NCBI GenBank assembly: GCA_934503195.1
Contig: CAKSVM010000045.1
Location: forward strand, 1 to 25,495
Source of the DNA: an uncultured Eubacteriales bacterium
GTDB taxonomy: Bacteria; Bacillota; Clostridia; Oscillospirales; CAG-272
DNA: 25,495 bases
Direction of reading: 5' to 3'
The translations under genes and the position numbers were made by a program. Shown piece by piece: positions 6,515 to 13,850 of this stretch. Under the pieces are notes generated by a model that was given only the letters and a program-made list of their open reading frames with translations, searched no databases and had not been told where the DNA came from. Position 1 is the stretch's first letter, and every line of letters begins with the position of its first letter.

Positions 6515-7882
6515 TCACGCTGTCTGTGCCCTGGCAACCGTTCTTATCTCAGACGAGATCTTCTTCCAGCTGTGTGCGAAATATGTGATCTCGGCGATCG
6601 CCGTTATCGTCCATGAGAAGACATAGAGAAGATAAAGCGACGGAAGCGTGTGGAAATACGCGAAGACCGTGTAGACCCATATGACCCTGAAAACGCAGGA
6701 TCCCATGATCACGATTATCGTCGGGATGAGACTCTTTCCGAGTCCGCGCGACGCCGCGATCGTGCAGTCCATGAAGGCCGAGACGCAGTAGGAAAATCCC
6801 ATCACCTTGAGACGCTCCATCCCCTCTGCCGCGACCTCCGGATCCTTTGTGAAGAGCATCAGGAACTTATCTCCCGCGAAGACAAGGAAGACTCCGAGAA
6901 CAAGTGCCGCGCCGAATGAGTAGGCAAGGCTGAGGAAATAGCTCTTAATCACCCGGTCGCGCTTTCCCGCGCCGAGGTTCTGCCCCATGAAGGACGAGCA
7001 GGCCGTGTAGAAGGCCGCCATCAGGTCATAGACCAGCGTGTCGGCGTTTGCCGCCGCCGAGTTTCCCTCAACGACTATCGTGTCGAAGGAGTTGACTCCG
7101 GCCTGAATGAAGAGGTTCGCCACCGCGAAAATCGAGTTCTGAAGGCTCGCCGGAAGCCCGAGTCCGACGATCTGCTTTGCCCATCTTCCGCTCACGGCGA
7201 GCTTTTTTAGCGAGAGTCTGTGTGCGCCCTTGCAGCGCATCAGCGAGACCACGACGAGAATCGCCGAGAGATACTGCGAGATGATGCTCGCCAGCGCGAC
7301 CCCGGCCACGTCGAGTCTCACGACTATTACAAAGAAAAGATTCAGAATGACGTTGATTATTCCTGATATAAACAGGAACATCAGCGGCTTTTTTGTGTTT
7401 CCGGCCGCGCTGTAGACCGCGTTTCCGAAGTTGTAGATTCCGAGCGCGGGCATTCCGAGCGAGTAGATTCTGAGATACAGCTGCGCCCCGGCGATCAGAT
7501 CTTCCTTGGTTCCGAGAATCTCAAGCAGAGTCCTCGAAAAGCAGACTCCGCCGAGCATCACGATGACCCCCGACGCGAGGCAGATTATCAGCGCGCTGTG
7601 AACCGAGTCCGAAATATCATTTTCGTGTCCGGTTCCGATACAGCGCGCGACGATGACGTTGACTCCGCTTCCCATTCCGATGAGAATTCCGGTGAGAAGC
7701 GAGACAAGGATCGTCGTCGAACCGACCGACCCGAGCGCGCCCGAACCCGCGAACTGACCGACCACGGCGATATCCGACATATTGAAAAGCACTTGCAGGA
7801 TGTTCGAAAACATCAGCGGAAGACTGAAAAGAAGAATCTTTTTCGGAAGACTGCCTTCCGTGAGCTCGCTTTCCTTTACCAT
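6515..7882 (-). CDS. MATE family efflux transporter
   Basis: A 455-residue polytopic membrane protein of the multidrug and toxic compound extrusion family, which exports cationic drugs or metabolites using Na+ or H+ gradients. It has about 12 hydrophobic segments in two repeats. The N-terminal repeat has the family features LPLMFSNILQVLFNMSDIAVVGQFAG and GSTTILVSLLTGILIGMGSGVNVIVARCIG; the second repeat contains LPASLQNSIFAVANLFIQAGVN and SSFMGQNLGAGK. Length is typical. It is monocistronic, with a consensus promoter at 7963-7991 and a terminator at 6457-6491. The start at 7882 has only a weak AAAGAA upstream; another ATG about 15 bases earlier is out of frame. The substrate cannot be told from sequence. 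Confidence 0.93.
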   Translation of the reverse strand: MVKESELTEGSLPKKILLFSLPLMFSNILQVLFNMSDIAVVGQFAGSGALGSVGSTTILVSLLTGILIGMGSGVNVIVARCIGTGHENDISDSVHSALIICLASGVIVMLGGVCFSRTLLEILGTKEDLIAGAQLYLRIYSLGMPALGIYNFGNAVYSAAGNTKKPLMFLFISGIINVILNLFFVIVVRLDVAGVALASIISQYLSAILVVVSLMRCKGAHRLSLKKLAVSGRWAKQIVGLGLPASLQNSIFAVANLFIQAGVNSFDTIVVEGNSAAANADTLVYDLMAAFYTACSSFMGQNLGAGKRDRVIKSYFLSLAYSFGAALVLGVFLVFAGDKFLMLFTKDPEVAAEGMERLKVMGFSYCVSAFMDCTIAASRGLGKSLIPTIIVIMGSCVFRVIWVYTVFAYFHTLPSLYLLYVFSWTITAIAEITYFAHSWKKISSEIRTVARAQTA

Positions 7883-7962
7883 TCTTTTTTACCATACCTT
7901 TCGACACAATGATACCCTTCCGTCCGGACTTTTCCGGAGCCAGCCGAAGGCGTGTGAATGAT

Positions 7963-7991
7963 ATTATATCACAAGAAAGCCGTTTTGTCAA
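7963..7991 (-). promoter_or_regulatory. Sigma-A promoter of the MATE gene
   Basis: On the minus strand TTGACA (7986-7991) and TATAAT (7963-7968) are 17 bases apart, a perfect consensus promoter giving a leader of about 75 nt. The leader contains a small hairpin, TCCGG with CCGGA around 7921-7938. Confidence 0.85.
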
Positions 7992-8067
7992 TCGTTCAAA
8001 ACAGAGACGGAATAAGACGAAGTAAAGCGGACTTATAGTCAGTTTCACAGCTGCCAGAGCGGTCATA

Positions 8068-9126
8068 TCACCCGCCGTCCTCATTACCGCTTTCGTCCGC
8101 GTCGTCCTTACCCGAAGGCGCGTCGGGATGGCGCGAGATATGAGCCAGCGGATTGTCGTCGATCGCGCGGCGCATGCTGTCGTCGCTGACGTGAGTGTAG
8201 ATCTGCGTCGTGTTGAGCTGCTCATGGCCAAGAATGTCTTTAAGAACGCGGACGTCAACTTTTCCGGTCTGGTACATCAGGGTCGCCGCCGTGTGGCGAA
8301 GCTTGTGCGTCGAGAGCGATTTGTTCCCGAGTCCCGCCGCTTCGAGATATTTGTAGACGACCCACTGAACCGTCTTGTTTGAGATTCTCGAATGCCTTGA
8401 CGACAAAAAGAGCGCGTTCTTGTCCTTGATTTCGGGATCGGTGTTACGGACGGCGAGCCAGTCGCGGAGCGAATCGCGGCAGGCGTCGTTCAGGTAAATC
8501 AGCCGCTCCTTCGAGCCTTTTCCGGTGACGCGGAGCGAGGTCATTTCGCGGTCGATGTCCGAAAGATTGATTCCGCAAAGCTCGGACAGACGCATTCCGC
8601 AGTTCAAGAAAAGCGTTATCACGCAGTAGTCCCTCGCGACCGTCTTCGACTCTGTGTCAGCGAGAACGGCGTCGAGCAGAGCCTCGCTCTCCTCAAGCGA
8701 GAGAAATTTCGGAAGCGATTTTTTCCGCTGCGGGCCGTCGATATTCTCGGTCGGGTCGGTGTCGGTGAGACGCGCCGAGACCGTAATATATTTATAGAAG
8801 CTCTTCAGCGCGGAGAGCTTTCTCGCGCGCGAGGCCGTCTGATTCTGCCTGTCCTCGAGCGTGTAGAAGAGGAAATCATAGATCTCCTCCTTTGTGACCG
8901 ACGTTATGAAATCGGGTTCAAGTCCGCTTATGTCGACCTTTTTCATCTCATCGGCGTCGGTCGTGTCGCCGCCCGAACGCTTTGTGACAAGCCAGCGAAA
9001 GAAGGTGCGAAGGTCGAGCGCGTACTCGTCCATCGTCTTTTTCGCGCGTCCCTGAACCGTCAGCTTATACGTGACGAAATCGCGCACGGTTTTCGGAAGT
9101 TCGTCGGGGTTAATCAGTGTCTGCAT
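8068..9126 (-). CDS. Xer-type tyrosine recombinase
   Basis: A 352-residue site-specific recombinase of the tyrosine recombinase/integrase family, closest in architecture to XerC/XerD/XerA enzymes that resolve chromosome dimers at dif. The N-terminal SAM-like DNA-binding domain spans about residues 10-125 and the catalytic domain about 140-325. All catalytic residues are visible: R179 (GMRLSEL), K203 (TGKGSKER), H274 and R277 (HKLRH), H301 (LGHEQ) and the nucleophile Y310 (TTQIYTHV). It is longer than typical XerC/D (about 300) by an insertion near residues 52-80 and an acidic C-terminal tail after 325. A consensus promoter lies at 9159-9187 and AAAGGCGG precedes the ATG. No dif-like site or integrated element is seen next to it, so a housekeeping role is more likely than a phage integrase, but this is not certain. 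Confidence 0.88.
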   Translation of the reverse strand: MQTLINPDELPKTVRDFVTYKLTVQGRAKKTMDEYALDLRTFFRWLVTKRSGGDTTDADEMKKVDISGLEPDFITSVTKEEIYDFLFYTLEDRQNQTASRARKLSALKSFYKYITVSARLTDTDPTENIDGPQRKKSLPKFLSLEESEALLDAVLADTESKTVARDYCVITLFLNCGMRLSELCGINLSDIDREMTSLRVTGKGSKERLIYLNDACRDSLRDWLAVRNTDPEIKDKNALFLSSRHSRISNKTVQWVVYKYLEAAGLGNKSLSTHKLRHTAATLMYQTGKVDVRVLKDILGHEQLNTTQIYTHVSDDSMRRAIDDNPLAHISRHPDAPSGKDDADESGNEDGG

Positions 9127-9158
9127 CAGATGACCGCCTTTCTTACAATCATGGTAAT

Positions 9159-9187
9159 ATTATACTTCAAAAATCCCCGGTTGTCAA
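9159..9187 (-). promoter_or_regulatory. Sigma-A promoter of the recombinase gene
   Basis: On the minus strand TTGACA (9182-9187) and TATAAT (9159-9164) are exactly 17 bases apart. The leader to the ATG at 9126 is about 25-30 nt. Confidence 0.85.
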
Positions 9188-9244
9188 GCCGTATTTCACG
9201 GGTAAAAGTTTATGGGACAAGATGTAAATTTTTATTCTCCCCTC

Positions 9245-9273
9245 TTGATTTGACGGCGAATCAAAGATATAAT
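9245..9273 (+). promoter_or_regulatory. Promoter of the two-gene membrane-protein unit
   Basis: TTGATT (9245-9250) and TATAAT (9268-9273) are 17 bases apart, oriented toward the gene at 9303 and divergent from the recombinase promoter. A closer TTGACG at 9250 would leave only 12 bases and was not chosen. Confidence 0.65.
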
Positions 9274-9302
9274 ATTGGTAGTGAAAATCTGTATGGAAAG
9301 GT

Positions 9303-9908
9303 GTGGTAAATATCGCATTTCTCAAGGAAAACTCCTACAGCGGCGTGAAGATCTTCTTAACGCAGATCGTGATGTCCTTCTTCGGCACGATGCTCGCCAT
9401 CGCCACGCTGAAAAACGCTTCCCTGCTCCTTTGGTCGAGCGTCTTCTCGGTCATATTCCAACTCGCTATCGTCTACACAATAGGCTGGGACATCGGAGCG
9501 AGGGACAAGATAAAGATCGACGGCCACCGTATGCGGCCGATGCCGTCAAAGGGCTTTCTCATCGCTCTCATCGCGAACGCCCCGAACCTTCTGCTCGCGG
9601 TTTTAATGGGACTCGGAGTCCTTATCAACACCAAAGGCTCGCAGGTAATGAGCCTTGTCTGCAACGCGATCGCGCGACTCATAAACGGCTCCTTCCTCGG
9701 CATCATCAAGACGCTTGAGACGCCGCTCGGCGATTCGGGAATCATGAAGTATATCTGGTGGTGGTTCATCGTGATGACGATTCCCTCGATAATCATCGGC
9801 GGAGTTTCATATCTCATGGGCTCGCACGACAGAAGGCTCATCCCGCAGAAAAAGAAGTCTGTCGAGACCGCGCGCCCGAACATCTCCGACCATGAAAAAC
9901 GCAAGTGA
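9303..9908 (+). CDS. Unknown integral membrane protein (about 201 aa)
   Basis: I do not recognise the family. About four hydrophobic segments are visible: residues 18-35, 39-57, 83-107 and, after a loop, 149-167 (IWWWFIVMTIPSIIIGGVSYLMG). They are followed by a charged, Lys/Arg-rich C-terminal tail of about 30 residues. The start is uncertain. The GTG at 9303 gives the longest frame but follows GGAAAGG too closely; a GTG at 9345 is an in-frame alternative. It forms a unit with the gene at 9924, 15 bases downstream, transcribed divergently from the recombinase. No enzymatic or transport motif is evident. Confidence 0.72.
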   Translation: MVNIAFLKENSYSGVKIFLTQIVMSFFGTMLAIATLKNASLLLWSSVFSVIFQLAIVYTIGWDIGARDKIKIDGHRMRPMPSKGFLIALIANAPNLLLAVLMGLGVLINTKGSQVMSLVCNAIARLINGSFLGIIKTLETPLGDSGIMKYIWWWFIVMTIPSIIIGGVSYLMGSHDRRLIPQKKKSVETARPNISDHEKRK

Positions 9909-9923
9909 CAAAGGAGAATTTTC

Positions 9924-10253
9924 ATGTCAAAACAGCTTAAGAAACTGAAAAAGGACGCTAAAAAGCTCATGAGGCGTCTTGAATCCTGCAAGGGACTCAC
10001 GATAAGAAGCAGCTTCGATTCCTCGGCGTCGATCGTCAGAAAGGGACACGAAAGCGCGCCGCTCTTCACTTTGAGCGCAAAGGGAGACTATTCGATCCCG
10101 GTGATAAGACTCATCCTGATTCTTCTCGGGATAAGCGCGGCCGTGACCGCCGTCACGCTTACGGTAAAGACCATCGCCGAAAATCTCCGCGAGAGAAAGC
10201 GCAGACGTATGCGCGAGAAATATCTCCGCGAAAACGACGAGATAGCGTTCTAA
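9924..10253 (+). CDS. Unknown small membrane protein with basic flanks (109 aa)
   Basis: A 109-residue protein of no recognised family. The N-terminal 20 residues are strongly basic and may form an amphipathic helix (KQLKKLKKDAKKLMRRL). The middle is soluble, and a single transmembrane helix at about 53-79 (IPVIRLILILLGISAAVTAVTLTV) is followed by an Arg/Lys/Glu-rich cytoplasmic helix. AAAGGAGA sits a good distance before the ATG. It follows the unknown membrane gene by 15 bases, so the two probably work together. The MITE-like palindrome begins 12 bases after its stop codon. Confidence 0.75.
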   Translation: MSKQLKKLKKDAKKLMRRLESCKGLTIRSSFDSSASIVRKGHESAPLFTLSAKGDYSIPVIRLILILLGISAAVTAVTLTVKTIAENLRERKRRRMREKYLRENDEIAF

Positions 10254-10265
10254 GGAAACGCTGAT

Positions 10266-10445
10266 TTAAGGCAATACCGCACAATTCGCGGCTGACGCCT
10301 TAAGCACGCATCTGCTTGCGTCTTTTCCGTCATACGTCACAAAAATTCTTGACGTGGGACCTACCACGCCTGCGAATTTTTGTTTAGTCTGACGAAAAAT
10401 CCGCTGGCGCATCTACGCACTTAGAATTATGCGGTATTGCCTTAA
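10266..10445. repeat. 180-bp MITE-like long palindrome with 22-bp terminal inverted repeats
   Basis: The two ends, 10266-10287 and 10424-10445, are inverted copies of 22 bp with one mismatch, beginning TTAAGGCAATACCGCA. The interior is also largely self-complementary. The centre has ACAAAAATTC (10338-10347) paired with GAATTTTTGT (10374-10383) around CGTGG/CCACG, with weaker pairing between 10310-10335 and 10389-10415. No gene is inside. This matches a miniature inverted-repeat transposable element or a large structured repeat. The outer TTAA is present at both ends and is itself palindromic, so a TTAA or TA target duplication is possible but not provable here. No second copy is seen in the window. 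Confidence 0.75.
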
Positions 10446-10450
10446 GGTTG

Positions 10451-10495
10451 TTTTGCGCTGAAAAGCCCATAAATTCAAGTCTTTTCAGCGCAAAA
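10451..10495. repeat. Perfect 15-bp inverted repeat beside the MITE-like element
   Basis: TTTTGCGCTGAAAAG (10451-10465) and CTTTTCAGCGCAAAA (10481-10495) are perfect inverted repeats with a 15-nt loop. The stem starts with T and ends with A on both strands, so there is no T-tail after it in either direction; it is not a standard terminator. It could be an operator, an attenuator stem or part of a larger mobile structure. Confidence 0.7.
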
Positions 10496-10538
10496 AACCG
10501 ATTTATTCAGCTTATTACCCAAACAAAAAACATCCTTG

Positions 10539-10560
10539 CCGCGCGCCATAAAACGCGCGG
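10539..10560 (+). promoter_or_regulatory. GC-rich leader hairpin upstream of the first GH78 gene
   Basis: CCGCGCG (10539-10545) and CGCGCGG (10554-10560) form a 7-bp stem with an 8-nt A-rich loop, ending 9 bases before the AAGGAG ribosome site of the GH78 gene. It may stabilise the mRNA 5' end or gate translation. No clear promoter was found between 10445 and 10584. Confidence 0.45.
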
Positions 10561-10583
10561 TAAACTTTTAAGGAGAAACGACT

Positions 10584-12776
10584 ATGTTTTCTGGAAAATT
10601 CGTAACCCCGGCCGAGTTTCTGTATCTTGAACCGATAAACATCTTCCACCGCGAAAGCGAAAAGATCGGCTATTCGCATCCCGCGGGGCTTCAGAATCTT
10701 CACATCGACTTTCGCGGAAGCTTTGAGATCGCCTCGCTCGTTCCCGAAAAGGTGATTGTGAGAGTCACGGCCGACGATTACTATAAGCTTTACGTAAACG
10801 GAAAATTCGTCTGTCAGGGCCCCGCGCAGGGCTATCCGAAGGGCTATAACTGGAACGAGACCGACGTCTCGGAATATCTTGTCGCCGGGGAGAATCAGAT
10901 CACGGCCGAGGTATATTACAACGGACTCATAAACCGCTCGTTTGACAGCGGCGACCTCAGATGCGGATTCCTGCTCGACCTCATTTCAAAGGAGGGCGGG
11001 AAGGAGGAATTCCTCTTCGGAACCGACGAGAGTTGGCAGTGCCGCTTTGACCGGAAATATGTCGGAAAACGCACGACCGGATACCAGACGCAGTTTCTTG
11101 AGGATCTCGATCTCCGCGCCGCGCCGACCGAATGGGAACGCGTCAGGGTCAAGGAGCCCGACTATGAGTTCGCGAAGGAACCCGCGCCGCTTCTTGACGT
11201 ACACACGCTCGAACCGGTCGCCTTCATCGAAAAGGCTCCGGGCGGCGACGGGAGACGCTCGATAATCTATGATTTCGGCCGTGAGGTCACCGCCGGACTC
11301 AGCTTCACCGTCACCGGAAAAGACGGCGACAGCGTCGAACTCAGATGCGCCGAGGAACTCGCGCCCCGCGCCGACAAATCATATCCGCCCGAGGGAATCC
11401 TCACGCCCGAGACCGAAATCCGCTGGAAGTCCCGCGCGAACTGCGAATACGACGAGACGGTGATCCTTAAGGACGGCGAAAACAGCGTGAATCAGTACGA
11501 TTACAAGGCCTTCAGATACGCCGAGCTGATAATCCCCGAGGGAGTGACGGTGGAATTCTTCAAGGCGGTCGAGCGTCACTATCCGCTTGACAAGAACGCC
11601 TGCCTGCTCGAGACGAGCGACGAGGTGCTCAAGAAGGTCTTTGATATCTGCAAGCTCGGAGTCACGCTCGGCTCGCAGGAGGTTTACGTCGACTGTCCCG
11701 GCCGCGAAAAGGCGCAGTACGCCGGAGATCTCACGATTTCAAGCGCGTCGCAGCTCTGGCTCTCGGGCGACCCGAGGCTCTTTATCAAGGCCGTCCGGAA
11801 TCAGGTCGAGTCGACCTTCATCGACGAGGGAATCATGGCGGTGACGCCGGGATCGTATATGCAGGAAATCGCCGACTATTCGCTCCAGTTCCCGATTCTC
11901 GCGCTCAGATATTACGACTTCACGGGCGACCGCGAGGGGCTGACCGAGCTTCTGGGCGTCTGCGACAGAATGCTCACCTACTTTGAAAAATGGCAGCGCG
12001 ACGACGGACTTCTCGACGGCGTTGACGGCAAGTGGAATCTCGTCGACTGGCCGACGAATCTCCGCGACAACTATGATTTCCCGCTGACAATACCAATCGG
12101 CAAGGGCGTCCACAACGTCATGAACGCCTTCTACATCGGCGCGGTGATCTGCACCGAGAAGATAATCGACATTCTGGGAATCAGGCTTGAAGAGGGCGCG
12201 AGACGCTCCGAGGCTCTCATTGAGGCCTACAACCGCTGTTTCTGGCGTCCGGAGCTTGGACTCTACGCCGACAGCGAGACTTCGGATCACTGCGCGCTCC
12301 ACTCAAACGTACTGCCGCTTTACTTCGGCTTCGCGAAAAGTGAGTCGCACAAGAACATCGCGGATCTTATCCGCAAGAGAGGCTTCTCTTGCGGAGTCTA
12401 CATGGCGTATTTCACGCTGAAAGCACTCGCGCGACTCGAACTCTGGGGCGATATCTGGAACATGATCACCTGCGCGGACGAGAATTCGTGGTACAACATG
12501 GCGCGCGAGGGGAACACCTGCTGCATTGAGGCGTGGGGCAAGGACAAGAAGTGGAACACGAGTCTCTGTCACCCGTGGGCGAGTGCGCCGATCTCGGTGC
12601 TTATCGAGGACATAATCGGAGTCTCGCCGAAGGCACCGGGCTTCACCGACGTCGACGTCAGACCGCACATTCCGGCCGGAGTCGAGAAGCTTGAAATGCG
12701 TATTCCGCTCGTCACCGGACGACATATTGAGTTTGAGTGGGAGAACGGGTTCTACAGCTATCGGCTGATGAAGTGA
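10584..12776 (+). CDS. GH78 alpha-L-rhamnosidase-like glycoside hydrolase
   Basis: A 730-residue enzyme of the glycoside hydrolase 78 type, which releases alpha-L-rhamnose from oligosaccharides such as pectin fragments or glycosides. N-terminal beta domains (about 1-330) include the lectin-like ADDYYKLYVNGKFVCQGPAQG segment typical of the family. The (alpha/alpha)6 catalytic domain follows (about 340-660). It contains the acidic motif D370-C-P-G-R-E-K-x5-D382, corresponding to DCPxR...GD of GH78, and E649 in CIEAW near LCHPW, the likely second catalytic acid. A C-terminal beta domain closes the protein. There is no signal peptide, so it is probably cytoplasmic. AAGGAG is well placed before the ATG at 10584. 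It stands alone between the repeat region and a shared terminator. Rhamnosidase specificity is inferred from family. Confidence 0.86.
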   Translation: MFSGKFVTPAEFLYLEPINIFHRESEKIGYSHPAGLQNLHIDFRGSFEIASLVPEKVIVRVTADDYYKLYVNGKFVCQGPAQGYPKGYNWNETDVSEYLVAGENQITAEVYYNGLINRSFDSGDLRCGFLLDLISKEGGKEEFLFGTDESWQCRFDRKYVGKRTTGYQTQFLEDLDLRAAPTEWERVRVKEPDYEFAKEPAPLLDVHTLEPVAFIEKAPGGDGRRSIIYDFGREVTAGLSFTVTGKDGDSVELRCAEELAPRADKSYPPEGILTPETEIRWKSRANCEYDETVILKDGENSVNQYDYKAFRYAELIIPEGVTVEFFKAVERHYPLDKNACLLETSDEVLKKVFDICKLGVTLGSQEVYVDCPGREKAQYAGDLTISSASQLWLSGDPRLFIKAVRNQVESTFIDEGIMAVTPGSYMQEIADYSLQFPILALRYYDFTGDREGLTELLGVCDRMLTYFEKWQRDDGLLDGVDGKWNLVDWPTNLRDNYDFPLTIPIGKGVHNVMNAFYIGAVICTEKIIDILGIRLEEGARRSEALIEAYNRCFWRPELGLYADSETSDHCALHSNVLPLYFGFAKSESHKNIADLIRKRGFSCGVYMAYFTLKALARLELWGDIWNMITCADENSWYNMAREGNTCCIEAWGKDKKWNTSLCHPWASAPISVLIEDIIGVSPKAPGFTDVDVRPHIPAGVEKLEMRIPLVTGRHIEFEWENGFYSYRLMK

Positions 12777-12792
12777 TGTGAAGAAACCACAA

Positions 12793-12820
12793 AAAGGCTG
12801 TCGCGCTTGCGACAGCCTTT
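12793..12820. terminator. Bidirectional terminator between convergent genes
   Basis: AAAGGCTGTCGC (12793-12804) and GCGACAGCCTTT (12809-12820) form a 12-bp perfect stem with a GCTT loop. T-rich tails occur on both strands, so it serves the GH78 gene and the convergent CBM9-like gene. Confidence 0.9.
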
Positions 12821-12852
12821 GTCGTATTATTTCTCAGATAAATTTTAATGTA

Positions 12853-13719
12853 TCAGTGTTTCTTTATTCTGGCAGATACCATCGCGCTTGCGGCGAGAAG
12901 AATTGCCGTACTGACAATACCAGCGTCAGCGGTTGCCGGAGATTTGGTTTCTGCCGCCTTGGCCGCCGGAGCCGCGAGCTTCAGAGCCGCCCATCCGCCG
13001 TAATCAAAACCTTCCGCGATCTTCTGCTGAGATGCCTGATTGAACCAGCAAAGCTGAGAAAAATCGTTCCCGGAATCATCGCAGTCAATCGGTACGCAGG
13101 ACATACCGATAACGGTATTCTCGGACGGTTTGAATCCGGGAACTTCTTTCTGGAATATCGACCACGGAATAGCCATTTCCGTCACCCAACCATCAGAAGT
13201 TTTCTCAGACGCGATCTTGATATCGTCATATTTTACAATCTTGCTGCTTTTTGCCTTGCGGTTGTTGATACGGACACTTGCCTGTCCGCCTTCTCCGCCG
13301 TTTCCATTTCCGGCGATATAGAAGATGTGATGACTCCATCCCTCTGCGTTGATCTCGCTTCCACAGTCGCCAACCATGAGGAATATCAGATTTCCGTCAG
13401 CGGATGCCCAAGGCGCATTCGAGTTTACGGTAAGTAATACATCATCGTCAACGCGTTTCTCATATATGTAAAGGTTGTCTTCATCCCACATATAACGTAT
13501 ATCAGACGAAAAATCCTTACTGTCTCTCTTACCGGCATCCTGCCAGTTGCCCTGATACATACCGTACTTATTGACTACCGGATCATCAAGGGTGATCTTA
13601 AGCGACTCGGCTTTTGTCCAATCAGCCACATTCCCGTCAATTACGGGAGTGCCGTAAGCCGCGTTGCATATTACCTCATCAGACCATCCGTCTGCGTAAA
13701 TTCCGACGGAGAGTACCAT
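12853..13719 (-). CDS. CBM9/DOMON-like secreted protein with a split signal peptide
   Basis: The 288 residues contain a carbohydrate-binding family 9-like beta-sandwich: GTPVIDGNVADWTKAESL at the start, IRYMWDEDNLYIYEKRVDDDV in the middle and GWVTEMAIPW later. Such domains bind sugars or sit on cell-surface proteins. The C-terminus (KSPATADAG, a hydrophobic helix, then RIKKH) resembles a degenerate sortase-type sorting signal. The frame begins inside a signal peptide. Just upstream the same frame reads NLSAILRSLTLVMVLSVGIYA but lacks a start codon, whereas the well-placed AAGGAG (13773-13778) and ATG (13763) are one base out of frame. Restoring one A in the AAAA run (13757-13760) would give MKKNLSAIL and a complete secreted protein of about 303 residues. 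As it stands, the upstream frame stops at a TAATG overlapping the ATG at 13719. It is probably in an operon with the lipoprotein gene upstream. Confidence 0.75.
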   Translation of the reverse strand: MVLSVGIYADGWSDEVICNAAYGTPVIDGNVADWTKAESLKITLDDPVVNKYGMYQGNWQDAGKRDSKDFSSDIRYMWDEDNLYIYEKRVDDDVLLTVNSNAPWASADGNLIFLMVGDCGSEINAEGWSHHIFYIAGNGNGGEGGQASVRINNRKAKSSKIVKYDDIKIASEKTSDGWVTEMAIPWSIFQKEVPGFKPSENTVIGMSCVPIDCDDSGNDFSQLCWFNQASQQKIAEGFDYGGWAALKLAAPAAKAAETKSPATADAGIVSTAILLAASAMVSARIKKH

Positions 13720-13850
13720 TACGAGCGTGAGTGATCTGAGGATCGCGGATAAATTCTTTTCATTTGTTAAGTCTCCTTGTTCCTGAGAAATAATACGTTA
13801 TTTGGAAAAAATCATTCGATCCGCCACGTAGCAGACAGCCGTCGAAAGCT

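Noticed and set aside
9127..9300. dif or attachment site next to the recombinase gene
   Set aside because: No dif-like 11-6-11 bp dyad was seen, and the AT-rich parts are explained by two promoters.
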